This document shows, piece by piece, positions 50,386-60,562 of a DNA stretch of 64,000 bases. The notes under the pieces were generated by a model, which worked only from the letters and a program-made list of their open reading frames with translations, made no database searches and was not told where the DNA came from. The position numbers and the translations under genes were made by a program. How positions within the stretch are numbered: position 1 is the first letter of the stretch; each line of letters opens with the position of its first letter. Origin of the DNA: Spinacia oleracea (taxonomy: Eukaryota; Streptophyta; Magnoliopsida; Caryophyllales; Amaranthaceae); the NCBI RefSeq assembly GCF_020520425.1, contig NC_079488.1:4441747-4505746 (forward strand), read 5' to 3'.

Positions 50386-50512
50386 ACTACTAAATTATAA
50401 GAATATCTTCGGCACTTTTTAAGTGCAGGACATTACTTGTTCTACATAATCTATACTACTAAACTATTTAAGAATATTAGTGCAGGGCATTACTTGTTCT
50501 ACATACTCAGTA
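50386..50512 (+). repeat. Two tandem copies of a TCTATACTACTAAA-headed repeat
   Basis: The block AATCTATACTACTAAA...AAGAATAT...AGTGCAGG.CATTACTTGT, then TCTACAT, occurs at about 50386 and 50449. The head TCTATACTACTAAA looks like the 5' end of some plant Helitrons in plus orientation, but the copies are only about 63 bp apart. Confidence 0.6.
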
Positions 50513-51199
50513 TAATCTAACAACAATGAATATGCACGACTCAAAATACCATTATAGAGTACTCATGACCAATTTCAAAGACTACTTTATCCCTATGAGC
50601 CTTCATCATAACCACCCAACATTCACCATCAAAACCAATTGTACTCTTCAAAATACACTAAAAATCCAAACCTAGCATAACATCCCTGGAATAGGCATCA
50701 ATTCACAAGAAACTTAGGCAGACAGAAAGAAAATCCTATCCTCTTCAATCAAGTACTCCATATATTAGTTACGCTACTGCTACCAAGGACTTCCAGTTCA
50801 CCTTATGTATCCATGTCGAATAACTGACAGTGGCGTGGATATGGTCTCTAAAGTTACTTTTAATTTAGGTCATAAACACACAACAGAATTCACAGAGCTC
50901 ATGCCCGACACTTGCATACTTGTAGCAAAGCTCATTTATAACATGGTCATCTTCTCTTGGAGACAACAGAAATAGGATCAAGTGATAAGAGGAACATCAG
51001 CATGTCTTACATTGATTTCAAACAGAAAATAGCAAGGACAGTAATCAAGGATTCAGGAGTCATAACCAATAATCTTCTTTTCAAATACAGAGTATATAAC
51101 AACAGGAAAATGAAAATGGGAAACGCCTAGCTCGACAGTCCAATGATGAATCAATCAAAAAGTAAAAGTGAGCCTAGAGAAGCAATAAGGTACTGAATT

Positions 51200-51350
51200 T
51201 GCACATACATGACTATAGAGTGGCCAACAAGATAAACTGATCCTTCAATTCCTCTGTTGTCTTCTTGTTATACACTCTGTATGCACGAGTCATTTTTCGT
51301 ATCTCTTCTGGAACACCAGTTAATCCAATCAATTTAATTTGGGTGGAACT
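51200..51350 (-). pseudogene. SCO1/HCC1 copper-chaperone gene fragment, frameshifted
   Basis: Minus strand: IKLIGLTGVPEEIRKMTRAY, then RVYNKKTTEE. In another frame YLVGHSIVMYV follows. These match the plant SCO1/HCC1 mitochondrial copper chaperone (KLIGLTG..EEIR..ARAYRVYYMKT...YLVDHSIVMYL), which inserts copper into cytochrome c oxidase. The frame change and missing neighbours (no CxxxC exon is found) show it is a dead piece. Confidence 0.8.
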
Positions 51351-52969
51351 CTGCATTTAGCTGAAGCAAAGAAAGTGAGATTTGAGACTATCTTGCGTGT
51401 ATATTTTAATAAGCAATACCATACTACGAATTATGAGAAGATAATGCGACCAACACATAAAAGAAGGGCATCACCAAGAAAAGCTGCAGAAATTTCATGC
51501 CTCAAGTATCCACATGCATAATTTATCAATAAACTAAAGAACACCCTTAGAATGGAATAGTTGGCTCAGAAGAAGCCTCTTTTCACATCATTTATCTTTC
51601 CTTCACACTAAAAAGGGCATTGGTTTAGAAAAAGACAGAAGACTCTAGTCAGTACCTTATACATACTCAAAGACTTGTTCAATGATGTCTCTTTCAAGAT
51701 CAATAGAGATGAAAACTGACACAATTTCACTTCATGATTTTTCTTCTGCACAAGATCATATATATTGTGACTAACATCTGGTTTGAACATGGTATACACA
51801 ACAGTTACAACTATATCCTAAATAAAGTGCCAAAGTTCTACTGAAGATTTGCATAGGCAAAATCCTTTTCCTGGATAGTCAAGTAGACAACTTTTACTAA
51901 AATTGTACAGAACCAAAAGGCTGAACCTTTTTCGCATACAACCCACATAGAGAAAACAAACAAAAGGAGGGAGAGAAAGAAGAGTCGGGTGTATAGGGAA
52001 AATCTAACTTTCCCAATTCATAAGCATAAACCCGAAACCCTATGAGTGTAGCAACCCTAAACCTTAAACAGAGTAACTACAACTAACAAAAAAATATCCG
52101 CCACCGTCAATATTCCCCCTTTTCTATTCTTTACCCTCAAAAGGAAAAAGAAATTCAATCAAAAGCAAAAAACGCATAGAAAACTAACCTAAAATCAAAC
52201 AACTTAACAATATAGTCTCATTTTTCAGAATATTACTGGATTCTACCGGAAAAGGTGTGATATGTACCTCTCAATTGGATCTTCGAGTATTACTTTGTCG
52301 TAAAAAAGTATTACATGAAAACAGAGAAAAAAATACGGATAAAACTACAAAAAAAATTGTACTCCGCATAATCGTTTTTAATCAATGGACATGCGTAAAT
52401 TCACAAAAAAGTGTTCTAAAGTACCTCGAATTCGCAAAACGCGGCCAATCTCTCCAATAATGTTCATTAGAGCCGAAGATGCCTACAAACTATTATTTTA
52501 TACCATCATTGAGAATGGCAATGATTAGAACCAATGAAGGGTGAGAAATCAAATTTCCATATGAGAGCCAAGCTGTCATTTAGAAAGGAAAAGTGTAAGG
52601 AAACAACTACGAAATAAATAATACCAGCACACAAGGACTTCACGACTGATAAAATCAACATCTCAAAAGACAGAAAGTAATTTATACAATATGAATAGTG
52701 ATAGAAACAACATAAATCTGCAGGCCCGGCAGAAAAATAGCAAAAACCTTATAAGGTAAAGTCATAGAAGCTTAAAGTGTTATTTAAATAAATGTTGCAT
52801 ATGTCTGTCATGTAAACCTTTGATTGGTTGTGAAATGGAGTATCTTGCAAAATATATACTTCGTACATAATTGGCTAACAAAGAGGACTATAAGATTTGA
52901 AGAAAGAAATTAAATTGGGTTATGTTTCTAAGATAAAACATACAGTGTGATTTTTCTTTCTCTGTAAGA

Positions 52970-53375
52970 TTGCTCTACTTGTGAATACAACACTAATGAA
53001 AGCCTTCTTAAGAGTTGGGGCATCATCCACTTCATCACCAGTCATTCCACAAATATATTTCTAAGCTTGCAATCACTTGACAATTTCATATTTATGCTCT
53101 GGATTATATTAAAATGTCACATGTTGGTACCCATGCCCAAGCGACGACCAGTTTCTTTTCCTACTGCTAGTTGACCACCTGATAAAAATTTCAACCATTG
53201 TAGCAAAGGAAATTCATTTTCATTACCTTATAGTGTATACAATCCATAAATATTGTTCTTACCGTTGAGGTGGACATACCAGTAATAATTTTCACACTAA
53301 CTCCGAGATTTAAAGCCTTCCTTATAGTATCTGCATTGTCATGGACCTTCGGGACTCTCCTTTCTTCCCTCTGAA
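52970..53375 (-). pseudogene. Plasma-membrane H+-ATPase (AHA-type P3A) gene fragment
   Basis: Three pieces in order on the minus strand: HDNADTIRKALNLGVSVKII, then TG (53360-53275); [20 protein letters not shown], then a stop (53183-53125); and [20 protein letters not shown] (53065-52975). They match the P-domain of plant proton pumps, where the family has [20 protein letters not shown] and [20 protein letters not shown]. The functional Gly-Asp-Gly-Val-Asn-Asp motif is altered to GDEVDD, the stretch between piece 2 and piece 3 is missing, and stops occur. Not functional. Confidence 0.88.
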
Positions 53376-53854
53376 ACCCATGTATAGGGTATTAAAAGTA
53401 GTCAAATCATTTTTAACAACAATGTAGGTCTCCCATTTACAACATTTTCCTTTCTCTATTTACAACCTGATCACATGTGAATGAATACAAGCTATTTGAC
53501 ACCTATTTTGAAAAGAAAAACACAAATAGAAAAATTTAAAACAAAGGTTGAGAAATAAGATTAAAGAAAGGGGAGACCTATATTATTGTTAAAACAAACT
53601 GAGAAATCAGGTTGCATCAGCTGATCGGAATACGCAATGAATAAATCAGCAACATCGACAGATAAATCAGTAGCAGCCACGATACGCAACGAATAAATCA
53701 ACAGCATCAACAACTACTTCTTGGGTTTTTCATAGCCTTCACCAACGCCACAAAAACACATTAGTACATTAGGGTATTACTTCTTGAGCCAGATACAACC
53801 ATTTTTGAACATTACGAATAAACTCAAACATAAACTTACTAACATGGAAGCAAA

Positions 53855-54450
53855 AGAGTGGAGTGACGAATAGCCAATCTCCTGACCATCTTAAAGCTAA
53901 TAATCCAAAATCACCGTCCTTCGAACGTTGGGGTGGCTGCAATGTTGAAACAAACAGCACAATGGAAATCATTATGATCGTCTTTGAGATACAAATGTCA
54001 GTTAATGTCATCATTAAACAAAAAAACATGTATAAAATTAGAGGAAGATCAAGCAAGTGTCTCACCAACCATCTCTTTGCTTTGCCATCCTATATCTCGC
54101 CATTGTTCGGATAAACTGCTATCAACTTGTCTGTCAACCGTAATAGGAAAAGGAAGCCAATTAAAATCCCATGGAAAACTTGTAACTCAAGCAGGCTTTT
54201 CAATAGATTTTAATTACATTGGGTGCAGTGTTTACCTTCTTAAATTTGGGAATTAGACCATCAACGTAAAGTGGTGGTGCACAGTTTATTCCTACAATTA
54301 ATCGTAACCTTTGTACTCTTATTGATAATATTAAGAGATTCTTCGAATTCTCCCAATGAGGCGTGCTTGCCATCGACAGAGCTAAAGCAGATCCATGAAG
54401 GAATGTGGACATTTTCTTCCTCAAGCAACTCAACAATAGCTTGCAAATAA
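53855..54450 (-). pseudogene. Homocysteine S-methyltransferase (HMT) gene fragment
   Basis: Minus strand, in order: QAIVELLEEENVHIPSWICF, then SSVDGKHASLGEFEESLNII (54446-54310); after a frame shift VGINCAPPLYVDGLIPKFKK with a GT donor at 54235; AVYPNNGEI, a TAG stop, then DGKAKRW (54125-54065); and DFGLLALRWSGDW (about 53930-53880). HMTs have VGINC.PP, VVYPNSGE.WDG.AK.W and a C-terminal GGCC zinc site. Here the Trp codon is a stop and the GGCC is lost. Introns are retained, so it is a genomic copy. HMT transfers methyl from S-methylmethionine to homocysteine; this copy cannot. Confidence 0.87.
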
Positions 54451-54718
54451 ACATTGCAATTAAGAGAATTCTATGAAATAAGTACATTTCCTCTCCTTTG
54501 CAGGAAGTCGAATAAAACAGTCTTGCAACCATACACCAGCATATATATAGTATTCTGATGAAAATACCGTCACTCAGAGTTTCTTCTGTAAACTATCTAT
54601 TTACAAGAACATGTAAAGTTTAAAGTAAACGTGGAGATCTGCCAAACGGGAGATTCTATTGGCAACTACAACTCAAGCCTTAAGATAGAACAATTGTTCG
54701 AGAGACAGTCATTTTAGA

Positions 54719-54970
54719 CAACTGAAATCACCGCCTTTTTCATTAAGAGACAATACACTCCCTCATGGGGTTCTCACCTCAACCGATGACAGAACAACAT
54801 TTCAAGGATTAATATAAAGATGTACTTTGTTTACTCACTCTGCAGTCTGCACTTAGTAACTTCTTCGGAGATGGGTTCAAGTTTTGAGTAGGGGAGTACA
54901 CAATTCACAAGAATCTTTGAGTAAAGGGAATGTATTGTCTCAATGACAAAGGCGGTGATTTCAAGCAGTT
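54719..54970. repeat. Inverted repeat with arms of about 44 bp
   Basis: GAAATCACCGCCTTTTTCAT, then TAAGAGACAATACACTCCCT at 54724-54763, recurs in reverse complement at 54926-54964 with few differences. The pair encloses about 160 bp. It may be a small foldback element or the ends of one within the candidate Helitron. Confidence 0.75.
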
Positions 54971-56229
54971 AATGCACCAACGTAAAGGGAGCAGGACCCC
55001 ATCTCTATGGAAATTCACTTTGCGAAAATCCCATGAACCCCATACTATAGCCAACATTGGGACTTTATCCCTTGGCCTTGATCTACACGGGTGCCAGGTT
55101 ATTTCTCATAATTCTCACAGAATAACCACAAACCTTCACACATATTTCCGTTCATGAATTTCACCAAAGCACATGTTTCATTCTGCAGCTTTCAGTAATG
55201 TTTTTTTCCCTAAATACCACATATGCGGTTTTGGTCAGCCAATGACTTAAAATATTCCTTTGCAAATGATCTGCAACGGAAAGAAAACAAACCAGAAACC
55301 AAAGAGAGAACAAGCCCTAGTCACAGGCTGATTCGGAAAATTTTTAGAGGCTACAGAAGTTAATACAAGGGAGCTAAACACGACAAGCTGTGAAGCTGAT
55401 AATCATCTAAAACAGGGAAAATATACTAAATCAATTCTGATACAAAAATCACGATAGTTAGTGATCCTTCTCTCCAATTCACAAATTGAAATATTTACAT
55501 GATAGGAAACATAAACCCTAATCTGAAGCATAAAAACCCTCAAAAATATCGATATTACATGATCGAAAATACAAACCCCAATTTGAAGCCTCAAACCCCA
55601 AAAAAATCGAAATTTAAATAAAAAGACCTAGAAAGTTTGAAAAAGTTCAGGGTTTGAGGGAAGATAAGAGAATGAACCAAAATAAGGCTCTGAATATGCA
55701 CAATTAATTTAATCCTATTTGTAGGTAAATTTTGATCGGAATTTTATCAAGTGTTCAAATTTTAAGTCTAAAATGGCTGATGCTTCATATTTCTCTTCCC
55801 GATCCTCATAAATCATGGTTACATCAAGTATGGAAGATACATCAACTAAGAACCATAAATACATCAACTAAATCCCATAGATACACCAGCCGAAAACCAT
55901 AGATACATCATATAACGAATGCAAGTACCTCGAGCATAGTAGGCTGCTTAGCGACATTTTCAAGGTCTAATTTCGATAGCAACATGGAATCAAGTTTCAG
56001 GGAAAAGGAATGAGAAGGAAGGAGGAGATAAAGAAGTCAAGGAAGAGATGGTGGGTGCAGGACAAGATACAAATGAAAAAGGCTAATTCAATGTTTTGTT
56101 TCAGTTTGGGATCAGTTGCATGATTATGATTTATGCATATATAGAAGGCTAATTTCTTAACTCGCTCTATCTTTCTTTAGTACAATATACTATCTGGTGA
56201 ATGGTACAGAATTTTAGACGGACAACCCA

Positions 56230-58250
56230 AAATATGTTACAGACTTACAGGGAAAAAAAGTATCAGTCTTGACTCAATGCAAATCTGAATAGTATACGCA
56301 GTATTTATTGGATTAGAAATAGATAAAACAAAACCGATACCTCCATAATGTGATTTTCTGGGAAGGGCAGCTCGGAAATAGATAAATTTTGCAGCTCGGA
56401 AAGATCTAGAGAAATAACCTTGCACCAAGCCCTTCAATTTCAGATGCAAAACGACTTAGTTGAAAACTAACTCAGTCTTGATTTGTATGACACACTTCAC
56501 CATCTGAGTAATACCAACAGGATTCCACAGCCCAATTTTTCCATACTGCAGTGCCAGCTCCAAGAAATCTGCACACAGTTTACAGTTTGGATAAGCTAAT
56601 TTACAAATGGAGTTCCTTTGTATCCGACAAAAGCTATGTTACTAAGGATTACATTGTGTTTCAAACAAACATGGAAATTTATACTAACTAAAGTAAAGCA
56701 GAGGAAGTATCTCAGTTTCGATGTACCTCCTCTCATCAGGAAGCACGAGTAAAATGAATCACATGGAAAATTACCCATAATGCTAGCACAGTAATACATG
56801 GTTATCCCTAACTCTTCTACAAGAACCTATCAAACACTTCCTAGAGAAATTTGTACTGATATTATCCTACAGTATAGTACATCATACACATGGAACATAA
56901 TGTCAGGTCGATGAAAATGGCTAAAATGAATCACCTCTGTAGATTTTTCATTAGATTCAGGAAATAATCTTGACCCCTGCAATTAGAAGTGAAGCCCCAT
57001 GATCAGAAGCAATAATAATAATAATTAAATAAACAAGTAGAGATAAGACGAGAAAGTGCATACAACGGCAGACTCAGAAAGTCAGAAGCACTAAAATGCC
57101 CATTGTCGGAAACAAAGCCCCTAGGAGAACCGCCTTCAGGAACTGGTGACAGTGGTTGGGGTGGGGACAGAGAAACCACTCTCAATTTTCACTCCTCGAC
57201 ATGTCCTGCCTGACTGCCTCCTTGCTAAAATGAACCGAGAAGCTCAAACAAGTTAATCACTTTACAATACAAGCCATATTGTTTGAAGTTTAGAGTTTTT
57301 TTTTTTGGCTGAGAATCTGAGTATTAGATTTCTGTTGGGTAGATAAAAAGCCATATTGTTTGAAGTTTAGAGTATTGGAGCAGTAAATAAAACTAAATAG
57401 TCCCATATTGAGGTTTTATGAGAAAATAGTTGTTTTATACTCTTCAGATTCCTTCCATAATGGTCCAAATTTGTTTGCCAAAATTCAGATAGTTGATTTA
57501 GTTCCAACAGTTTTAAATTGCTGGATGCTATGTCTTACAGATTAGTTCCAACAACCTTTTTTTTTTTTTTTTTTTGAAGAAAAATTCCAGCAGCCTTGTT
57601 ATATTACAACTTAACGGAATCACCACCTATTTTCTCACTTCTTTCTGCATATTATTTACATTGCGCAAGGTTCACAAAGAGTCTAAAAGTTGAGTTCTAG
57701 AGCTTTTGCAGTGCCAAAGATGGTTTTGGGCCAAGCTTTTGAAATTGAGAGATATAATTAATGCAATTACCAAAACTTCAAATTAAATTAATACATTCAA
57801 GTGAAAAATGGAAGAAATACCTTTAGCAGTAGGTACCATTGATGCTCAAACTGATAAACCCTAAAAAATGAAGAAACAAAATCAATGAGAAGATACAAAC
57901 GGTTGAAAAAGAAAAATAAACCAAATCTTGAATGAGAAACACGGACCTTCCACAACATCGTCCAAGTCAAATGAATGCGAGCCCCGATCCATCTCATTTT
58001 GAAACCCTAATCTTTCGCCTCAAGCTCTCTCAAAGCCATTTGAATCAGCAAATTAGAGTATTTGGGAAATCGATTTGTGCAAATAAAAATGAAATCAAAC
58101 CCAGAGAAAGATAAGAGAAAGATAATTTTTTTTGAGTACCAACGGCATGGGAGAGAAGAGGGTAGAGGTACCAAAGGCATGGGAGGGGAGAGAGGAAAGC
58201 AGAAGCACGAAGAAAGAAGTAAGCATTTACGGAGTATCTTTTTCCAGATA
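56230..58250 (-). other. Exon-like pieces of an unidentified gene or gene fragments
   Basis: Minus strand signals include a pyrimidine-rich leader near 58200-58050, an ATG at 57997 opening MRWIGARIHLTWTMLWK and followed by a donor-like GTCCGT, VYQFEHQWYLLLK with a GTATTT donor near 57825, a piece near 57190-57065 (PVPEGGSPRGFVSDNGHFSA), GSRLFPESNEKSTEV near 56985-56935 after a CAG acceptor, and FLELALQYGKIGLWNPVGIT near 56575-56500. I could not join them in one phase or recognise the family. They are probably more captured fragments or one decayed gene. Confidence 0.3.
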
Positions 58251-58373
58251 GAGTGACCAGGGTGAGGTGGTAATTCAGGAAGGAATTCAAGGGCAGGCTC
58301 GTAATTACACTATTCTTAAGGAAAATTGGGAGCCAACTCTTGCTTTTAAAAGGGTTAGGATGTAAAGTTATTT

Positions 58374-58547
58374 ACCAATTGTCTGTTGGTTCGGTGGTAA
58401 ATGAGACTGAACTTGGTAGGGAGAACTCGTGTTCGATCCCCCGCAGCAACAATTGGGAGGGGACTGCAAGTTATCCACCCAAAACTCGCCCCAAGTCCGG
58501 ATTAACTAAGGGTGAACCGGGTGCTAACACCAACTACCAACAAAAAA
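58374..58547 (+). mobile_element. tRNA-derived SINE, family A, copy 2
   Basis: It starts ACCAATTGTCTGTTGGTTCG, has GTGTTCGATCC (B box), TCCGGATTAACTAAGGGTGA, and an A-rich tail. The 10-bp target duplication AAAGTTATTT lies at 58364-58373 and 58548-58557. It matches copy 1 at 6992-7139 in reverse orientation and has an extra 25-base segment in the middle. Confidence 0.9.
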
Positions 58548-58557
58548 AAAGTTATTT

Positions 58558-59115
58558 GTTTTGTATAAATTACGCATAATCAGGTCCGGCAAAGGTCTCC
58601 TGGTCAATAGCATACGGACACCGAAAATGAGAAGGCTTATTTTCAGTTCGATATAAGTATTTAAAAACGTTAGAAGTTAATGTTGCTTTCATCCGTGCAG
58701 TTCATCTCCCCAACTTAATGCAAATATCCAATATTATCTAAATTTCAATAATCTAATCTTCGATCCTTTCATATTCTAATAATAAACTTTCTATTAAACA
58801 CTCTCTTGAATTTCAACGGAAGAATTACATCCGATTTCCATCAAATATTCAATTTCAATTGCATTTTATGAATTGGAGAAAGAATTCCTAATTTTCGATT
58901 GGTCAGTTGTGATTCTCTATTTGCTTATAATTGGAAAGGAGTGTGATTTTGAGATTTGTTGAAAAACAATAAATCAATAAACTTGGAGGAGTTAATTTCG
59001 TATTTGTGAAATTATGATCTTGGTTCTTGTTTTCATTAGCTTTAGGCTGAAAATGTTGTATTTTTATTGTTGTAATTTCGTATGATAAGCAGAATTGTGG
59101 GATCATCATCCCCTA
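58558..59115. other. Spacer
   Basis: AT-rich sequence with no supported gene, RNA or repeat. Confidence 0.4.
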
Positions 59116-59861
59116 ATGAGAAACTTTGGATTAGAAGGAAGATCATATAGTAGTACTGTAGTAGTATTAAAAGGGGGAATATCATTTCACTTGGACAAGT
59201 AACTAGTTGTATTGGTTAGGTGAATTCATCTCAAATGAAATATGCTAGTAGATTATTGAATATCTTTAGAAGGGTAACTTTGTTCGGAAAAGCAAAACTT
59301 AAAAGAAGGTCTAGCTAGTGTTTCCAGGTTCATAAGTAAAAAAAAACTATCAAATTAAACAAGCAAGTTTGGATTAAGGTTAATATAATTGTGATTTGAA
59401 GGGTGATTAAATAAATAAGTGTTGCTAATAAACTATAGTTGATCTCTTATTTTTCTTTTTTTTTGAACTGGAAGAGCCATAAAGGAATTATTATAAGTTA
59501 AAAAAGGAGACGAGTATAGATTCAAACATGAGACCGGCCGTACACATACCCTCAATGTTTGCCATTTAGGCAATACCTCATTGGTAATGACCACAGTTGA
59601 TGCCTTGATGGAAGATGTAAGCTTTTCAAGGTTTAAGAAGCTCAAAAAAATGCAATCTTGTGTCTTGAAATACTTTAAAAATTTAGACTTATAGAACAAG
59701 AATATATTCAAAAATCAATTTTTTTCGTTTAATCTTACTCAAAATATTAGATGCCTAGATGAGCAAATGGACATTAATCTTTTGCAATAAAAAAGTAGTG
59801 GACATTAAAGGCTAGCATATATTCTAAATGCCCTTTCTTGCTCATTTTCATATAGGAGATT
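59116..59861 (+). pseudogene. Decayed duplicate of the NPH3 gene 3' end and its downstream flank
   Basis: The segment matches 35340-36472: it starts with the codons of the NPH3 C-terminal tail (NFGLEGRS... in altered form), continues through the 3' UTR (AATAAACTATAGT) and 500 bp of flank (GACATTAAAGGCTAGCATA). Small indels destroy the frame. Roughly 10-15 percent of bases differ. It lacks the 373-bp LINE present in the other copy. Only the last about 65 codons were duplicated, so it has no product. Confidence 0.93.
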
Positions 59862-60116
59862 AAATACGGAGTTCTATATTTTATGACCAACTTTTTTTTA
59901 CTAATATTTCATTCGTTCCCTCCTCAATTTCTAGTACTGAGTACAAATTATCTAGCTTTAGTTTCCTAAGTGTTGTACACTTCAACGCGCATAAGATAAC
60001 ATTAACATAAATTCTACACCATCTCACATGAAACAACTAATTCTACCAAAGGCTCACTTCCCTGCGATAAAAAATAAAAATAAAATAAAATAAAGCTAAG
60101 GAGAAATAGTTTAATG

Positions 60117-60465
60117 TAAATATGGTTGTGGGCCGGGCTGAGTATGGCTTCGAGTCGAGGGCCTAAATATGCCCGGTCCACGCAAAGCCCACTCTGCATA
60201 GGATGAGAGACTGTTGGGCCGAATAGTTCAAATTAGAGCCCAGGCCCCGTCCAGGATCAATGACCCTCGTACCGGGCTGAGTCGTGACGTCGTACGACTG
60301 TGCCTAAACCTAAGCTTACTAAAGTTAGGTGTTCTGTCATGTCGGGTTGAGTCGTACCGTGCCTTTTTTTTAAAAAAAATACGGCCCACAACTTCGTGCT
60401 CGTATCATACCAGGCTTTTTCGTGCCTAGTTGGTCCTCAGGCTGGCCCAGCCCAAAACATCTTTA
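60117..60465. mobile_element. hAT-like MITE ending 98 bp before the PurK start codon
   Basis: The direct repeats GTTTAATG (60109-60116) and GTTTTATG (60466-60473), 8 bp with one mismatch, flank a 349-bp element. It starts TAAATATGGTTGTGGGCCGG and ends CCAGCCCAAAACATCTTTA, an imperfect inverted repeat. The inside is rich in GGGC/GCCC and CGTCGTACGAC words. Fragments of the family lie at 29143 and 31572. It must form part of the PurK promoter or 5' leader. Confidence 0.8.
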
Positions 60466-60562
60466 GTTTTATGGTAATTTACCCATTGCTTTAGCAATAT
60501 TGCGAGAAATCGGTCTATTACAGACGCAAAACGGAACAACAGGGAAAGCAAAGCAGGGAGAG

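Larger units (their letters stand above)
49630..58300 (-). mobile_element. Candidate gene-capturing Helitron (3' end seen, 5' end not found)
   Basis: On the minus strand the terminus reads CCGTGCGC-GCTA-GCGCACGG, then GCCAACAA, CTAG and host T. This is a perfect 8-bp hairpin (arms 49661-49654 and 49649-49642) about 10 bases before CTAG at 49633-49630, with the A-T target dinucleotide of Helitrons. Upstream on the same strand lie broken pieces of SCO1, H+-ATPase and homocysteine S-methyltransferase genes, all in one orientation and with introns retained. Helitrons capture genes in just this way. The 5' TC terminus was not identified, so the right limit given is only where captured-like sequence ends. 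No Rep/helicase is present. Confidence 0.55.

Noticed and set aside
58374-58460. Possible tRNA gene from A- and B-box-like words
   Set aside because: No cloverleaf can be formed, and the target duplication and A tail identify it as a SINE. The same holds for 6992-7139.
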